A stretch of 64,000 nucleotides of DNA from Zea mays (GCF_902167145.1 NC_050098.1:78098207-78162206), one strand, 5' to 3'. Counted from the stretch's first letter, positions 44,263-55,737 are shown. Notes: generated by a model not told the origin, from the sequence alone. Translations and numbers: made by a program.

Positions 44263-44849
44263 AATGGACGCCTATGATGCATCCGGACTCCGATTGCGAC
44301 GGACTAGATATGGTTGGAAAGATAAGGAAATTATCTAACCAACCCAACTAATTCCACCTAAAAATTCATCCAGAGTCAACGGGAATCGTCGAAACAATTC
44401 AGCGTTCAGATTCTATTTTGGTGCTGCGACACCGTCTGTTGGGCCGTTGGGCTGTGTATCGCGTCGAAGCCCATTAGGGGCGAGTCCAGGGGTCACGCGC
44501 GCCCTAATACTCTATTTATTCAGCAGCCGCCGCCACATTAGGTTTTGGGTTTTGCTTAGATCAATTCTATGATCGAACAGTGTCGCCGTCATCGGTTTGT
44601 GAGACCCCATCCCATAATCAATACAATTTTGGTTGCGTTTCTTTCCTGTTCTTGCTTGTGTTCTTGATTGCGCTTGCAGGGATAAGCCTTCGTGGTGAGG
44701 TCATTCGTGTGTCATGGGTGATAACCAATGGAGCCGTGGTGTAGTGATTGCGAGGAACCAGTCGCTCGGAGCCTTGGATCATCAACGTAGAGATCTCCAC
44801 TCAATCAAGTTATCGTATCTCACAGAAGATCGGGCCGCGTCTACTATCA
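43980..44849 (+). repeat. 3' LTR of element F
   Basis: Begins TGATGAGGACATCACTTC, ends CTACTATCA, then the target duplication GAAAC. The first 283 bases are coding. Confidence 0.92.
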
Positions 44850-47551
44850 GAAACTCTCGGTCTCGACCAATTGAACGCTACAGCACAGTAGTTTAGGGAA
44901 CGCCGCGTCGTCGCCCGAGAACACCGTCGTGGACATGGCTCATGTCGACCGGCCGTTCTTGGTTGTCTCCATCCAAGTTTGCGCGAGCACTGTAGTAGTA
45001 GTCGGTCACTGATTTGTTCCGAGTCTTTGAATTGAATGCGACCGGCTCGGGTAAACCGGAACGGGCACGCTGGTGATCTTGCTCCGTCGTTGTCTCAGAC
45101 AGCTACAATTTAATGACGAACTGGTTGATTTATGCCCGTGGGTGTGTTCGGGTAGCATCCGTGATGGTGTTCATGTACTCGGCATTACCGGAATAGGTTA
45201 TCGCCGACGAGAATTCATGTCTCCGGCTAGGTATTCTATCGATACTAAGTCAAGGACCAAAACCGTTAAGAAAAAGAAATGGGAGGACATTTGTGTAATT
45301 GTCAGTGAGACATAGGAATAATATTCAGGGATTCTTTACTGGTTATTCAAATGCCTACGGGTCCCGATGCAAATTTGCGAGAGTAGGCGCGGGCACGCCG
45401 GTATCCGCGTGGGGTTTGGGCCGATCGGGCTGAATACGGCCCGATTCTATTCATGCTTTTATCCTTTTCTTTTTACTAACAAATAGGGAAATCTGTAAAA
45501 AACCATCCCAAGATTTTTAGTTCAAAATGGGAATTATGTAACATTATGAGACCAATTTTACTAGACCAATTTTGGGTAAAATTATGAGACCAATTTTACT
45601 AGACATCTAAAATCAAGTAGTATTTAATAAAAACCATCCCAACATTTTTAGTTCAAACCGAGAATTATGTAACATTTAAAGGTGCTTAAATAAAGACCTT
45701 TAGAATTTTAGAAATAATTCAGTAATTCCAAAAATCATACAACTTTTTGGGTAGACTTAATATGATGGTCAAAAACACTGAGTGAAGTTTGAAATGATGT
45801 GGACACTGTTGGACTAGAAAACCCAATAACTAGCTTAATAAGATTAATGCTTTACCACTAATCCTAAAGGAATACCTAACCAGGAAATCTTAGTGATTGG
45901 CTAGTACCATGAAGGAAAGTTGTATTCAAGATGCAACTTACTATATTTCTATTGTGTAACTTCATATTCATGACATAGCACAAGCATTCATGTACATGTA
46001 TTATCATGTACAGAACACGAGGAAGAAACCGTAGTAGAGGAAGAAGTTGTCTCCCAGACCGAGAATCCTCCAGTGGAGAACAACTTTTACTTCGACATCT
46101 GAAGTGTGGAAACAGAACCTCCTGCAACACAAAACAAGCCCTAATGCATTATCCCTTTTCCTTGTTTTAAAATCTTTATCACCTTATATGATGCATTAGG
46201 TGATAGGAATTGTGTGATAAACAGTTGATGCATTTTGTTCCTTGGAAAATTGGTTACCATTCCTTGTTTGCCTATTTTACTTAAACAAGTTTTCTAATGC
46301 TTAGTCTTGCTATAGAAAACAAAAGGTTTTGTTTTGGTGATGCTTCACATGGGATGGGAATTTTTACAAAAAAATGATGGTGGATCCATCATGGCCATGA
46401 TGGGTTCAACATCTAAAAAGAAATACCTCTGTCAGGTACCAAACTTTGGGTTTTAAATGATAAAGACAAGATCGGGCGGGTGACTTGCACGAGAGGGGAG
46501 TCTCGGTGTAGTGTCTCTGTCTGAGTCGATTATAGACCAAGCCAATGTAGGCTTGATGATTGAGGACCTTTTAACTGGCCACATGCCTCATCATGGGTAA
46601 ACTTTGCCTCGGTCGAACCAATACCAGAAAGGCCACCATGCAATGGGAGTGGAGAGATAGCGAGAGTAGCGTGTACCATACGTGGCAAGAGGCTAGACGG
46701 TGGAGTATATGTACTCTCGGTTGGTGTGAACCCATTCTGGTCTTGAGAAACCCGGGTGCGAGTTGACATATACAAGGGTTAATTGCTACATATATCGTGT
46801 GGTTGGAGATCCCCATCTGGGTATTAATCGATTCAGATCGCTGTTACTTCTCGGACATGAAGACTTGGTCACTGCCCTACATGTAGCAACAAGTGAACTG
46901 AAGGTGTGATAAGAAGATGGCTAGTATAGGCCAAGTGCTTGATCTAAGAATAGAAAGGAATCTAGATGCATGTAATTACTTAACTTGATAAGTAAAATGA
47001 ATTTTTAAGGATCCACTCATAATAAGCTTTTCTTCAAAAAGAGTCTTTGAATTATGATAAGCTTTACCTTGATTCCCAAAGGACAGCATATCCTTGAGAG
47101 TCTTTTTCCTTTGATGGGTAAGACTTGTGAAAGTACACTCCGTACTCAGGGTTTTCAAACCCATGTTGTTGTAGGTGATGAAACTGCTGAGTTCTGCTGT
47201 TTCTGTTCCAAGGTGGTTTCAAAACATGAGGAGGAAAACTAAGACCAACCTGGGGAAGGTGTTTGGCCTACCTATGATGTAATAATAAGTTTAAGCACTC
47301 AGTATCCGATTATTTAATGATCAACTCTTTCTATATTTTACTAATGAATGTGAATTATGTTATTGTAATCCTTTCTGCTTACTCCGATGATGTGTAATGT
47401 CTGTGTTATGGGTTAAACGCTCTAGGGAGATATGATAGAGATACATGTAATCGGACCTGCCGAGCCATTAAGCGCACCTGCATGACTGTCTAAGGTCCTT
47501 AGGATAATGACATCTATGGGTGGGCCTAATACCTTGGGAGGTTTCGTGACA
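44850..47551 (+). repeat. Element B 5' LTR, second part
   Basis: Noncoding continuation after the F insertion. It matches element C's LTR in order: CGAGTCTTTGAATT..., CCGATCGGGCTGAATACGGC, AT-rich TAGAATTTTAGAAAT, the short coding-like patch at about 46015-46145, then GGTGGATCCATCATGG and the end GGTTTCGTGACA. It ends two bases before the primer-binding site. Confidence 0.85.
46015..46145 (+). other. Coding-like patch inside the element B LTR
   Basis: Reads Glu/Val-rich then NNFYFDI, a stop, and SVETEPPATQNKP. It is the counterpart of 53340-53500 and 63510-63680 in element C. Confidence 0.35.
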
Positions 47552-47553
47552 GC

Positions 47554-47565
47554 TGGTATTGGAGC
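47554..47565 (+). promoter_or_regulatory. Primer-binding site of element B
   Basis: TGGTATTGGAGC, initiator-Met-like with two mismatches to TGGTATCAGAGC. Element C has TGGTATCGGAGC at the matching place. Confidence 0.8.
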
Positions 47566-47812
47566 GAAGCCCATTTCTTCGGACATTACTTAATGCTTCA
47601 AAAGATTTTAAAATACTTACCTTTGAACATTCTTTTATTCTTACCTTGATCCTTTCTTATAGCAACTTATCTTTTGAAGTCGAGTAAAAGAGTGCTAAAT
47701 AATAGTTTATACATAGGAGGTATGGGATCAACAAGTGGTTGATTCCCTAATCGTAGGTCATGCATGCATCATATTTAAACAATAATAAGTAGTCTTCCCC
47801 TCTTATAGAGAC

Positions 47813-48394
47813 ATGGCACGCACCAAGACTACCCAGCAGAAGGCGATCGGACCTCAGGGCGTACCTCGGCACCAGTTGGCTCCTCGACATGAGGGGAGCA
47901 GTAGTGGCAGTAATGATCCCATAGGGGATCTAGAGGTCAGAGTTGAACGTCTAACGATGGAACTATGCCATGGAAACAGGGAGCATGCTCGTGATAGCCG
48001 TCGCATCACTGAGTTGTCAGCAGAGGTTGACCGTTTGCAACAGGAGATTATGGAGCGGGATAGGGCTTTTGACTGGGCGGTAAATTCATGATCTATAGCC
48101 TGGGATTGCGAGGCGACTGTCCGAGCCCGGGTGGAAGAGCTAAGCGTAGCCCTGGAAAATCTGCAAGCGTATAATAATACTTTGCACGAGGAAGTGCACG
48201 TGTTGTATGACCAATTACATCCAAACGTGCCACTGGAGGTTGCAACAATGGGAGCTAGTGCATTAGGAGCAGCTGGTGGAGGACCTTATGGGGAGATGGA
48301 TCTCTTTGGAGCCCCTCCTTCCATGAACATCGTGGATGATCATTCTCCTGAAGCTAGCAGTGGAGCGGGAGCAGCCAAGGACACGGATCACTAG
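47813..48394 (+). pseudogene. Extra ORF upstream of gag in element B, histone-H3-tail-like start
   Basis: 194 codons including the stop, with one internal TGA (48089-48091). The start is MARTKTTQQKAIG, followed by VPRHQLAPRHE. MARTK and PRxQLA match the start and residues 16-21 of histone H3 (MARTK..., PRKQLA). Then come SSSGSNDPIGDLEVRVERL and a long Leu/Glu/Arg-rich segment with heptad-like spacing (probable coiled coil), the conserved NTLHEEVHVLYDQLHPNVP, a Gly/Ala stretch and DLFGAPPSMN. Element C's copy (55163-55737) shares the layout and much of the sequence. Function unknown. It lies between primer-binding site and gag, where most Gypsy elements have only leader. Confidence 0.7.
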
Positions 48395-48531
48395 ATTAGT
48401 GTAGTAGTACGTGGTTTCCTTGTGTAATATTAATAAGGAAAAGTGAGTTGTATAAGTTGAGTATGTATAATTAAAACAAGTTTGGAATAATGTAACAGAG
48501 GTTATGTAATCGTGGCATGTAATAATCAAGT

Positions 48532-48546
48532 AAGTTTTCTTCTTCA
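48532..48546 (+). promoter_or_regulatory. Splice-acceptor-like tract before the element B gag ATG
   Basis: AGTTTTCTTCTTCAG ends immediately before ATGCCG. It corresponds to the sites in C and in the Tekay-like element. Confidence 0.4.
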
Positions 48547-49773
48547 GATGCCGTCCAGAACCCGTGCTCAGGATGGGGCTAGAACTTCCCGTGGTGGGGA
48601 GGAAACTCCGACCCGCCGCCTGTACCTCCCACACTGGCAGAGGCTATCGCTGCCTTAATCAATGCCACTGCTGATAACACCCGTTTTCTTTGAGAAATGG
48701 TTGGGAATCAAATTCATCGGCAAGGAGGAAGAGGTCAATACCAAGTCCCGAGAAACACTATGTACATGGAGTTTTCAGAAACTCGTCCACCTATTTTCGT
48801 TAAGGCGGAAGAACCTTTGGAGGCGGACAAATGGATTCGGGTCATGGAGTAGAAGTTTGGACTGATTCGGTGCATAGAGACCCAGAAGCCCCTGTTTGCT
48901 ACTCAGCAACTGAGGGGTTCCGCCAATACCTGGTGGGCAAACTTTGTAGTTGTTCAACCTGAAGGTTGTCTTGTCACGTGGGCAGAGTTCAAGCAAGCGT
49001 TCACGGAACACTACATTCCAGATGGTGCTCTACAGATGAAATTGGAAGAGTTTGTTCGCATAAAGCAAGGAGGAGACTCGGTGATGCAATACCTCGCCAA
49101 ATTCAACCATCTCTCCCAGTGTGCTATAGAGCAAGTTGACATGGACCTAAAAAGAAGAATTGCTTCATGAGAGGTCTGAATGATCGACTGCAACAGAAGA
49201 TGGCCACTTGCCTAGATCTCACTTACAGCAGGGGCATGAGCACAACGCTTTTGGTGGAAGCCAAGAATTCAGGGTAGGGAAAGACAAAAAGATTTGGGCG
49301 TGAAGGGGTGAAGGATCCTCCCAAGGATCCGACAAGTGGTCGAGGTTGGTAATTCGTCCTTTTAACCCAAATCGCTCTTTTCCTCGTCCACCCGCCTATC
49401 CTTTCAAGCAACCAGTTTTCATCCGTCCCACTCCTGCCCCTACTCAAAAAATCAGCCAAGTGCCCCTGGTACTCATTTCCTCGCCTTACCCAGTTCATCT
49501 AACAGCTGCTTCAACTATGGGAAGTCCGGACATTTCATCAAGGACTATCCCTATCCAAAACAAAATAAATCCAATTTCCATAAGGCTTTTGGAAGCATAT
49601 CTCAAGGCAAGGGAAATGTGGCAATCACTCAGGCAGGCAAAGATCAAAGGAAAACTTGACGAGTCTACTATACTCAATTGGCTACCACCCTAGAAGGAGA
49701 GCCTGTGATGATGGGTTCGTTTTCCATTGCTAATCATCATACCGTCATTCTTTTGATTCTGGTGCATCACATA
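48547..49773 (+). pseudogene. gag and protease start of element B, heavily decayed
   Basis: The ATG at 48547 reads MPSRTRAQDGARTSRGG. The frame then shifts near 48595, and the capsid part is recognisable at 48760-49140 (FSETRPPIFVKAEEPLE, NTWWANFVVVQPEG, EHYIPDGALQMKLEEFV), with stops at 48694 and 48850 and a frameshift near 49155. The linker PFNPNRSFPRPPAYPFKQPV is at 49357. The zinc knuckle (about 49500-49550) has lost Cys residues (CFNYGKSGHFIKDYP). Protease begins at about 49690 ([10 protein letters not shown]) and is cut at its active-site DSGASH by a solo LTR at 49774. Confidence 0.8.
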
Positions 49774-50455
49774 TGTTGGCCACTTGTTCTCAAATGCTAT
49801 GAACTAAGAACAAGGCAACACAAGTATTAATGGTTAAAGACCTTCGTCCTTCGAAGCATTATCTCCCTCAGGATATAATGATCTTCAGATGAAGGTCATG
49901 AAGGACATACCTTCATCATTTCAATAAACACAGTTGTAAACAAAGACATATAAAACACAGAGGGAATGTAAATAATCATTTCGAATCATTAAATTGATCA
50001 TATATCTATTGTATAATCATCAGTAAACATCAACGATATTTGAATTTTACTCGTACCTTCGGCTTGATAGAAGGTGAACAAGCAAGAGTGACACACGAAT
50101 GATTACAAGTCAGCGTGAACAGTACGGTGTTACTTTTCATCTATTTATAGGTACAGGACGCAGCCTGGGCAAAATTACATTCATGTCCCTGACATTTACT
50201 ATTATCCAAAAGGTAAGTTGTCGAGGACTAAGCAGTCTTTTTCCTTTTTAGGTCGGTTCCATTCTCCGCCACCGTCCTTGTGCTGAGCCGAAGCTTCTCC
50301 ATCCACAGCTTCGGAGCTGGTTCATCCTTCTTACAGATCGTGCCTTTCATACCATGCACTCCATCTCAAAACCGAAGCTTCCTGTGACAGTATACTATAC
50401 TGGAAACATGTTAGCTGTGTTTTTGAGGACCTTTGGAAGAGGAAGGCCCCCAACA
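49774..50455. repeat. Solo LTR E, 682 bp
   Basis: TGTTGGCCACTTG...CCCCCAACA with a perfect 5-bp duplication ACATA (49769-49773, 50456-50460). It contains the CCTTCGTCCTTCGAAGCATT motif typical of this family. A related copy is at 60594-61174. No internal region, so it is a solo LTR (or short LTR-like element). Probably Copia, but I do not assign the family. Orientation not determined. Confidence 0.85.
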
Positions 50456-50922
50456 ACATACTTTCATGAACAAGGCTTTTGTTGAGAAGCATAGCATAAC
50501 TAGTGTTGAATCAAAGAAGGGTCTTGTTATTCAATCACATGGCGGGTCAATTTTTTAATAAGGAAGTAGTCTTCCACGTACCCGTGAATTTAGCCGGATA
50601 CGATTTCCCCACCAATATGATAGTTATAAAAGGGCAAGATGTAGATGTGATTCTGGGTATGAATTGGTTAGCCCAGAATAAGACTATTATCAATGCCGAT
50701 CAAAGGACTATTTAGCTAAGTCATGGACAAGAAGAAGTCAAGTTGTCTATCCTTGTATCTGTTCCAGTCAAAGTATCTGGACAAGTTTTTGAAGCCGTAG
50801 TGCTAGAGATACAAGACATCCCGGTTGTGTGTGAATTTCTGGATGTATTCCCTAAATACTAACCCAGATTACCTCCACAGAGGGATGTAGAGTTTGTGAT
50901 TGAGTTCAAACCTAGTATGGCT
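50456..50922 (+). pseudogene. Protease and RT start of element B
   Basis: Continues the protease frame after the solo LTR (MNKAFVEKHSI), through [15 protein letters not shown] (about 50633-50680). Stops lie at about 50713 and 50860. It reaches [11 protein letters not shown] before element C inserts at 50923. Element C's own copy (57100-57560) gives the alignment. Confidence 0.85.
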
Positions 50923-52222
50923 TGTAACACCCCTGGTGTTACTGTCACTAAAACTTGAGCATAACATCATAAGCATTGGCATATCATGTGTTTGTCACAC
51001 CTAGAATGCATTCACTAGGAAAAAAATTCAAACAAAATTGTATTGATATGACATGTCATGAGTGAAACCCTAGGGTAGAGTACTTAACCCTAAACTGGGC
51101 TTAAAAGAGTAAACAAAGTCTAAATAAGAGAAAACTTCAAAACTTATTAGTAATGATCATAAAATGTCACCATTGATGAACTTAAGTGGCATCCAAACCC
51201 TAGAAGTGCCAGAAACCCTAAATAGAACCCTGGAAAACCCTGGGCTGAAACCCAAAGGGGTTATCTGTAAAAATGTGCACACTTTTGGACCTAAGTGCAA
51301 AAACCATGGAGTTAGGGTACTTTAAGTCATATAGTTCACATGTTTGAAGATTTTCAAAAGAAACCATGAGTTTGGGCTTATTTGCAAAAAGGCCACCCTA
51401 GTGCTCCAATGGTTAAGTCTGAAAACAGTTGGACAGGGTTGACTTTAGAACTCTATAGATCTAGAAATTCAAAGAATTTGCCTAGGGTCAACATAACAAA
51501 GTTGTATAGCCATCATAGGAGAACAAGTCTGATTAAGTAACTGAGCACTGGTGCTGAATAGAAATTGGAGAAAAATGAGCCCAAAGTTGGGCTGTCTGTC
51601 AGCCTAAAGTCTGAAGATTGATTAATAGTGTGCAGGATCAACTTTGGGACCATGGGGAGCTTGGGTTAATGGATGTTTGGCAAAAACCCCTGTTACAAAG
51701 TTCAAGCTGGATTGATAAGCTACAACTTTGATGCAGAGTACTGGGTTAGTCTCCACACAAAATTTAGAGAAAATTCACCCCAAACAAGCTCTGTCAGACC
51801 ATCTGATGAAGCCTATGATGGTACAGTGGCAAAAAAAATCTACAGATTCTATGAATCTCGCCGCTGGTGACCCTTCGCGGTGATTGGTTCTGATCGCCAC
51901 GATTCGTGCTTCAGGTCTCTGGATTGGGCTCGCCGGTGAAAAGATCACGCCGCGGATAGGTCCGGGACACTGTGGCCGCGCTGTCCCTCGGTCATTTGCG
52001 CCACGACGTGGCCTTATGGCCATCACCGGAATCTGTGTTGTTCATCGCGATTGTGCCACGCCTCAGGCCCTTAACCACATCGCAATAGCTCGGGTCATCT
52101 GTATCTGGTGATCGCCAGAGAGCCGCCATGGTAGATGCCACCAATCACTTGCACTAGTGATCTCCTCTTTCTCCAGCTGCCACCGTGCGAGACCAAATTC
52201 ACTAGCCACCGCTTAGCACCCT

Positions 52223-52228
52223 TATAAA
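52223..52228 (+). promoter_or_regulatory. TATA box in the element C 5' LTR
   Basis: CCCTTATAAATTGACGGC; repeated at 62400-62405 and equivalent to 39544 in B. Confidence 0.6.
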
Positions 52229-53339
52229 TTGACGGCACGGTCTGCTGCACTAAGTTATCACCAAGCCAAAGCACCCATCCCTGCCCTCGATTAGCCACCA
52301 TAACCGGAGAATTTCCTTCTTCCCCCAAATTGGTCGACTGCGCCGCCATGAATCACCTCATCGCTGCTAGCTGCTTCTAGGTCCGCCCTCGCTCATTTTG
52401 TCCGTGTTTTAGCACCCACACGTGCTTGTGATTGTCGTCTGCTCGACCCATTGAGCTTGACCTCACTTAATCAATCGAAACATCTTGATCGGTGTACGGT
52501 GTTTGCCATCACCGTGGTCAGGCAAATCTTGGGCCAGATTAATCCAATTAGAACCTGTTCTAGGGTCGCCTCAAGTCAGTAATGCTTGCCCAGTAGCTAA
52601 TTTGGGCAGCCGCCGTTGTTCTTGGCCGGTCCGAGCCACTGGGTGGTCGGCGGTGAGCGCGCTGTGGCCAAGGGATCGATATAGAGAAGAAACAGAAATC
52701 AAGGGACCTCAGAGCAAATGTCACCGAGACAAGGGAACAGTGGGGAGGGCTCTTTGTAGATATTTCAAACCGCCAGGGTTCCCTGCGCAAAATGGACACT
52801 GCAGCACGCGCGGGTGCGCGTTCTCCAAGTTTCTAGGCCGACTTAAACCAGATTCGGCCCAGTGCTATTCATATTTTCTCTTTTTCTTTTTCTTCTGGAC
52901 TTAGAGAATTCCTAGAAAATTATAGAAAAATGCTAAAAATACTAGACCAATTTTGCTAGGCTCCTGATTTTCTATAGTATTTAATAAAAATAGTTTTAGG
53001 ATTTCTATTCCAAATAAGGATATGTGGAGTATTTAAAATAGCCAAAACCCATACCTCTAGAATTTTAGAAATTAATTAAGAATCCCAAAAATCGCCAAAC
53101 TTTTTAAATAAGATTTAAATAATATTTAGAAGCCTTGGGTAAAGTTTGACATGATTTGGACCTTGTTTGGTACCTAGAACCCAAAACCCTCGTCTCCTGC
53201 CCTATGAACTTCACTATAGACTCGAAAAACCCTAGTTTGCCGGAGATCCGTGAAGGAAAATTATATTCAAGACATAAGATAATATACTTTTGTTATCTTT
53301 GCACTTCCATGAGCATTACATGAGCATTCATGATTATAT

Positions 53340-53500
53340 ATGGCTATATATAGAAAACGAAGAAGAGATAGAAGTTGAAGAAGCAAGGGCTAAACCACCA
53401 CCACCACCTGAAGAACCCCAGGCTGGAAACTGCTTTTACTTTGACATCTATGGAGTAGAGCCTGACTCACCTGTAACACAAGGCAAGCCCCTGACCCACT
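53340..53500 (+). other. Coding-like patch inside the element C LTR
   Basis: Reads ENEEEIEVEEARAKPPPPP, then QAGNCFYFDIYGVEPDSPVT. The 3' LTR copy (63525-63690) and the more distant B copy (46015) keep the Glu-rich run, FYFDI and the Pro/Thr end. It may be a relic or exon of an LTR-encoded peptide. Confidence 0.35.
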
Positions 53501-54923
53501 TGCTTGATGCATTAGGTGATAGGAGTTGTGTGCTAAACCAGTTGTTGCATTTCCTTCCTTGGATTTGATTACTTCTCCTTAATCCCCTATTTTACAAAAA
53601 GGTTTTTCTTATGCTTAGCTTTGCTCTAGAAAAACAAAATATTTTGTTTTGACAAAAGATGATGCTTCAAGTGGGTGGGATGTTTTCAAAAATAAAACTT
53701 GATGGTGGATCCATCATGGCTGTGATGGGTTCAACATCGGAAAAGATGTACCTCTGCCAGGTACCAAACTTTGGTTCTGAAATGATAAAGCTGAGTCCGG
53801 GCGGTTGACTTGCACGAGAAGAGAGTCTCAGTGTAGTGTCTCCGTCTAAGTCGATTAAGGACCGTCTCGATGTAGGCTTGATGATCGAGGACCCTTTAAC
53901 TGGTCACATGCCTCATCATGGGTAAGCTTTGCCTTAGGCAGACTAATACCAGAATAAGATAACACGCAATGGGAGTGGAGAGATGGCGAGAGTAGCGTGT
54001 ACCCTCCGTGGCAAGAGGCTAGACGGTGGTGTATCTGTGCTCTTGGTTGGCGTGGACCTGATCTAGTCTTAAGAACCTCAGTGGCGAGTTGACATATGAA
54101 AGGGTTAAGTGCTACATATGTCGTGTGATTGGAGATCCTCAGCTGAGAATGAATCGATTCGGATCGCCGTAACTTCGCGGACATGAAGACTTGGTCACTG
54201 ACCTACACGTAGCATTCCAGTGAATAAGAAGGGTTGATAAGAAATTGGCCAGTATAGGTCAAGTGCTTGAACTAGGGTAGAAAGAACTCTAGATACCGGT
54301 AACTTTACTTAACCTGACAATTAAAACTGGATTTTTAAGGATCCACTACTAGTAAGCATTTCTGCAAACAGAGTCTTTGATTCTCGATAAGCCTTACCTT
54401 GACTCACTTAAATCCAGCATATCCTTGAGTGTCTTTTATTTTGACGGGTAAGACTTGCAAAAGTACACTTCGTACTCAGGGCTTTGTCCCATGTTGTTTT
54501 AGGTGAAGCATCAGCAAATTTTTGTTGCTTTTGTTCCAATGTGGTGCCGAAAGAAGAAAATCAAGACTGAAGCCTCAGGAGGAAGTGTCCTCCTTTAAGA
54601 AAAACTTTTTACTGTTTATCAGGAGGGGTTTTTGCCTCCCAAGTTATGTAATAATATTACTCCAGCACTCTTATATTTGCTCTAGTCTGTAATAATACTA
54701 ATCTTTCTTAATTTAAAATAAATAAGTTATTGTAACTGCTTCCGCATTCTCGTTCCTCCGATGTGTTGTAATAACTTCGTGACGGGTGAAACGCTCTTGG
54801 GCAAGGTAAAGAATACAGATACCGATCTTGTCAAGTGATCAGGGGCACCTGCAGGGTTGTCTGAGGTCCGTTGGACAAGGACAACTGTAGTGGGCCTAAT
54901 GACTTGGGAGGTTCCGTCACAGC

Positions 54924-54935
54924 TGGTATCGGAGC
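54924..54935 (+). promoter_or_regulatory. Primer-binding site of element C
   Basis: TGGTATCGGAGC two bases after the 5' LTR: initiator-Met type with one mismatch to TGGTATCAGAGC. Confidence 0.85.
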
Positions 54936-55162
54936 GAAGCCCATCTCTGTAGATGTTATGAGGCATTTTCAAAAAGAATTTTTAAAGACTTACCTTAGAA
55001 AAATTCTTTCCTTCTTATCTAACTACCTTCTGAAATACTTATATTAAGACCAGATAGTAGAGTGCAATGTATAGAAGGTTGTGAATCAACTAAGGTTGAT
55101 TCTGTAATTATGCATGCATCATGTTAAAAAGTATACTAATAAGATTTCCCCCTTATGGAGAT

Positions 55163-55737
55163 ATGCCGCCGCACATAAGGAAAACCGCGCGCAAGTCTAC
55201 TGGACCGATTAGCGTGCCTCGCCATCAACTGGCTCAAAGGCATGAGGATAGTAGCAGCGGCAGCAATGATCCCATTGGAGATCTAGAAGCTCAGGTGGAG
55301 CAGCTTCGAACGAAGCTCCGTCACAGAATAGTGTGTGGGTCGAGGATGGTAAGCGCATAAATGAGTTAAGGACTGACATCCGGCATCTTCAAGACGAGCT
55401 TGCCGAATGAGATTTGGCACTCGATTGGGCCGTCAACTCGCGTTCCATTGCTTGGGACCGAGAGGCTAAAGCTCGAGCCCGTGGGGAGGAGCTTAGCACG
55501 GCCGTTGATAATTTGCAGGTGTACTGCAATACATTGCATGAGGAAGTTCATGACTTGTATTCGCCACTACACCCTGACGTACCTGCAGATCCTGTCAAAA
55601 TGGGAGCTGGACCTTCTGGAACAGCAGGTGAAGCTTTTGGTGGGGAACTGGATCTTTTCAAGCCCCCTCCTTCAATGAACCTGGCTGATGAATGGACTCC
55701 TACACCCGACAACGAAGCTGCTAAGGATAATTAATGC
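55163..55737 (+). pseudogene. Extra ORF upstream of gag in element C, histone-H3-tail-like start
   Basis: The ATG at 55163 begins MPPHIRKTARKSTGP, then VPRHQLAQRHE. TARKSTG equals histone H3 residues 6-12, including the Lys9/Ser10 site, and PRHQLA differs from H3 residues 16-21 (PRKQLA) at one position, with one extra residue between the blocks. SSSGSNDPIGDLEAQVEQL and a Leu/Glu/Arg-rich coiled-coil-like part follow. A frameshift near 55320-55335 and a TGA at about 55408 break it. The second half (55414-55734) includes NTLHEEVHDLYSPLHPDVP and DLFKPPPSMN, then a stop. Element B's copy (47813) shares this layout. Not H3 itself: no histone-fold sequence follows. Confidence 0.72.

Larger units (their letters stand above)
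39755..44849 (+). mobile_element. Element F: CRM-type Gypsy deletion derivative (noaCRM-like)
   Basis: 5095 bp. LTRs are 869 bp (39755-40623) and 870 bp (43980-44849), with a perfect target duplication GAAAC (39750-39754, 44850-44854). The left terminus is TA instead of TG. Primer-binding site at 40626. A gag-protease region is joined directly to the integrase C-terminal tail: all of RT, RNase H and integrase core is missing. The reading frame runs about 280 bases into the 3' LTR, and the polypurine tract lies inside the coding region, both known traits of the CRM (centromeric retrotransposon) clade. It therefore resembles the non-autonomous CRM derivatives known in maize and rice. The LTR copies differ by a few per cent by eye. 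Confidence 0.82.
50923..54921 (+). repeat. 5' LTR of element C
   Basis: 3999 bp, TGTAACACCCCTGGTGTTAC...TCCGTCACA. Compared with 60515 onward it has substitutions and a deletion near 53491, where the partner keeps GGTGCATTTGCCACC and about 35 further bases. TATA at 52223-52228. Confidence 0.94.

Noticed and set aside
51673..51870. Short ORF in the element C LTR (also at 61850)
   Set aside because: Upstream of the TATA box in LTR DNA, changed between the two LTRs without codon bias.
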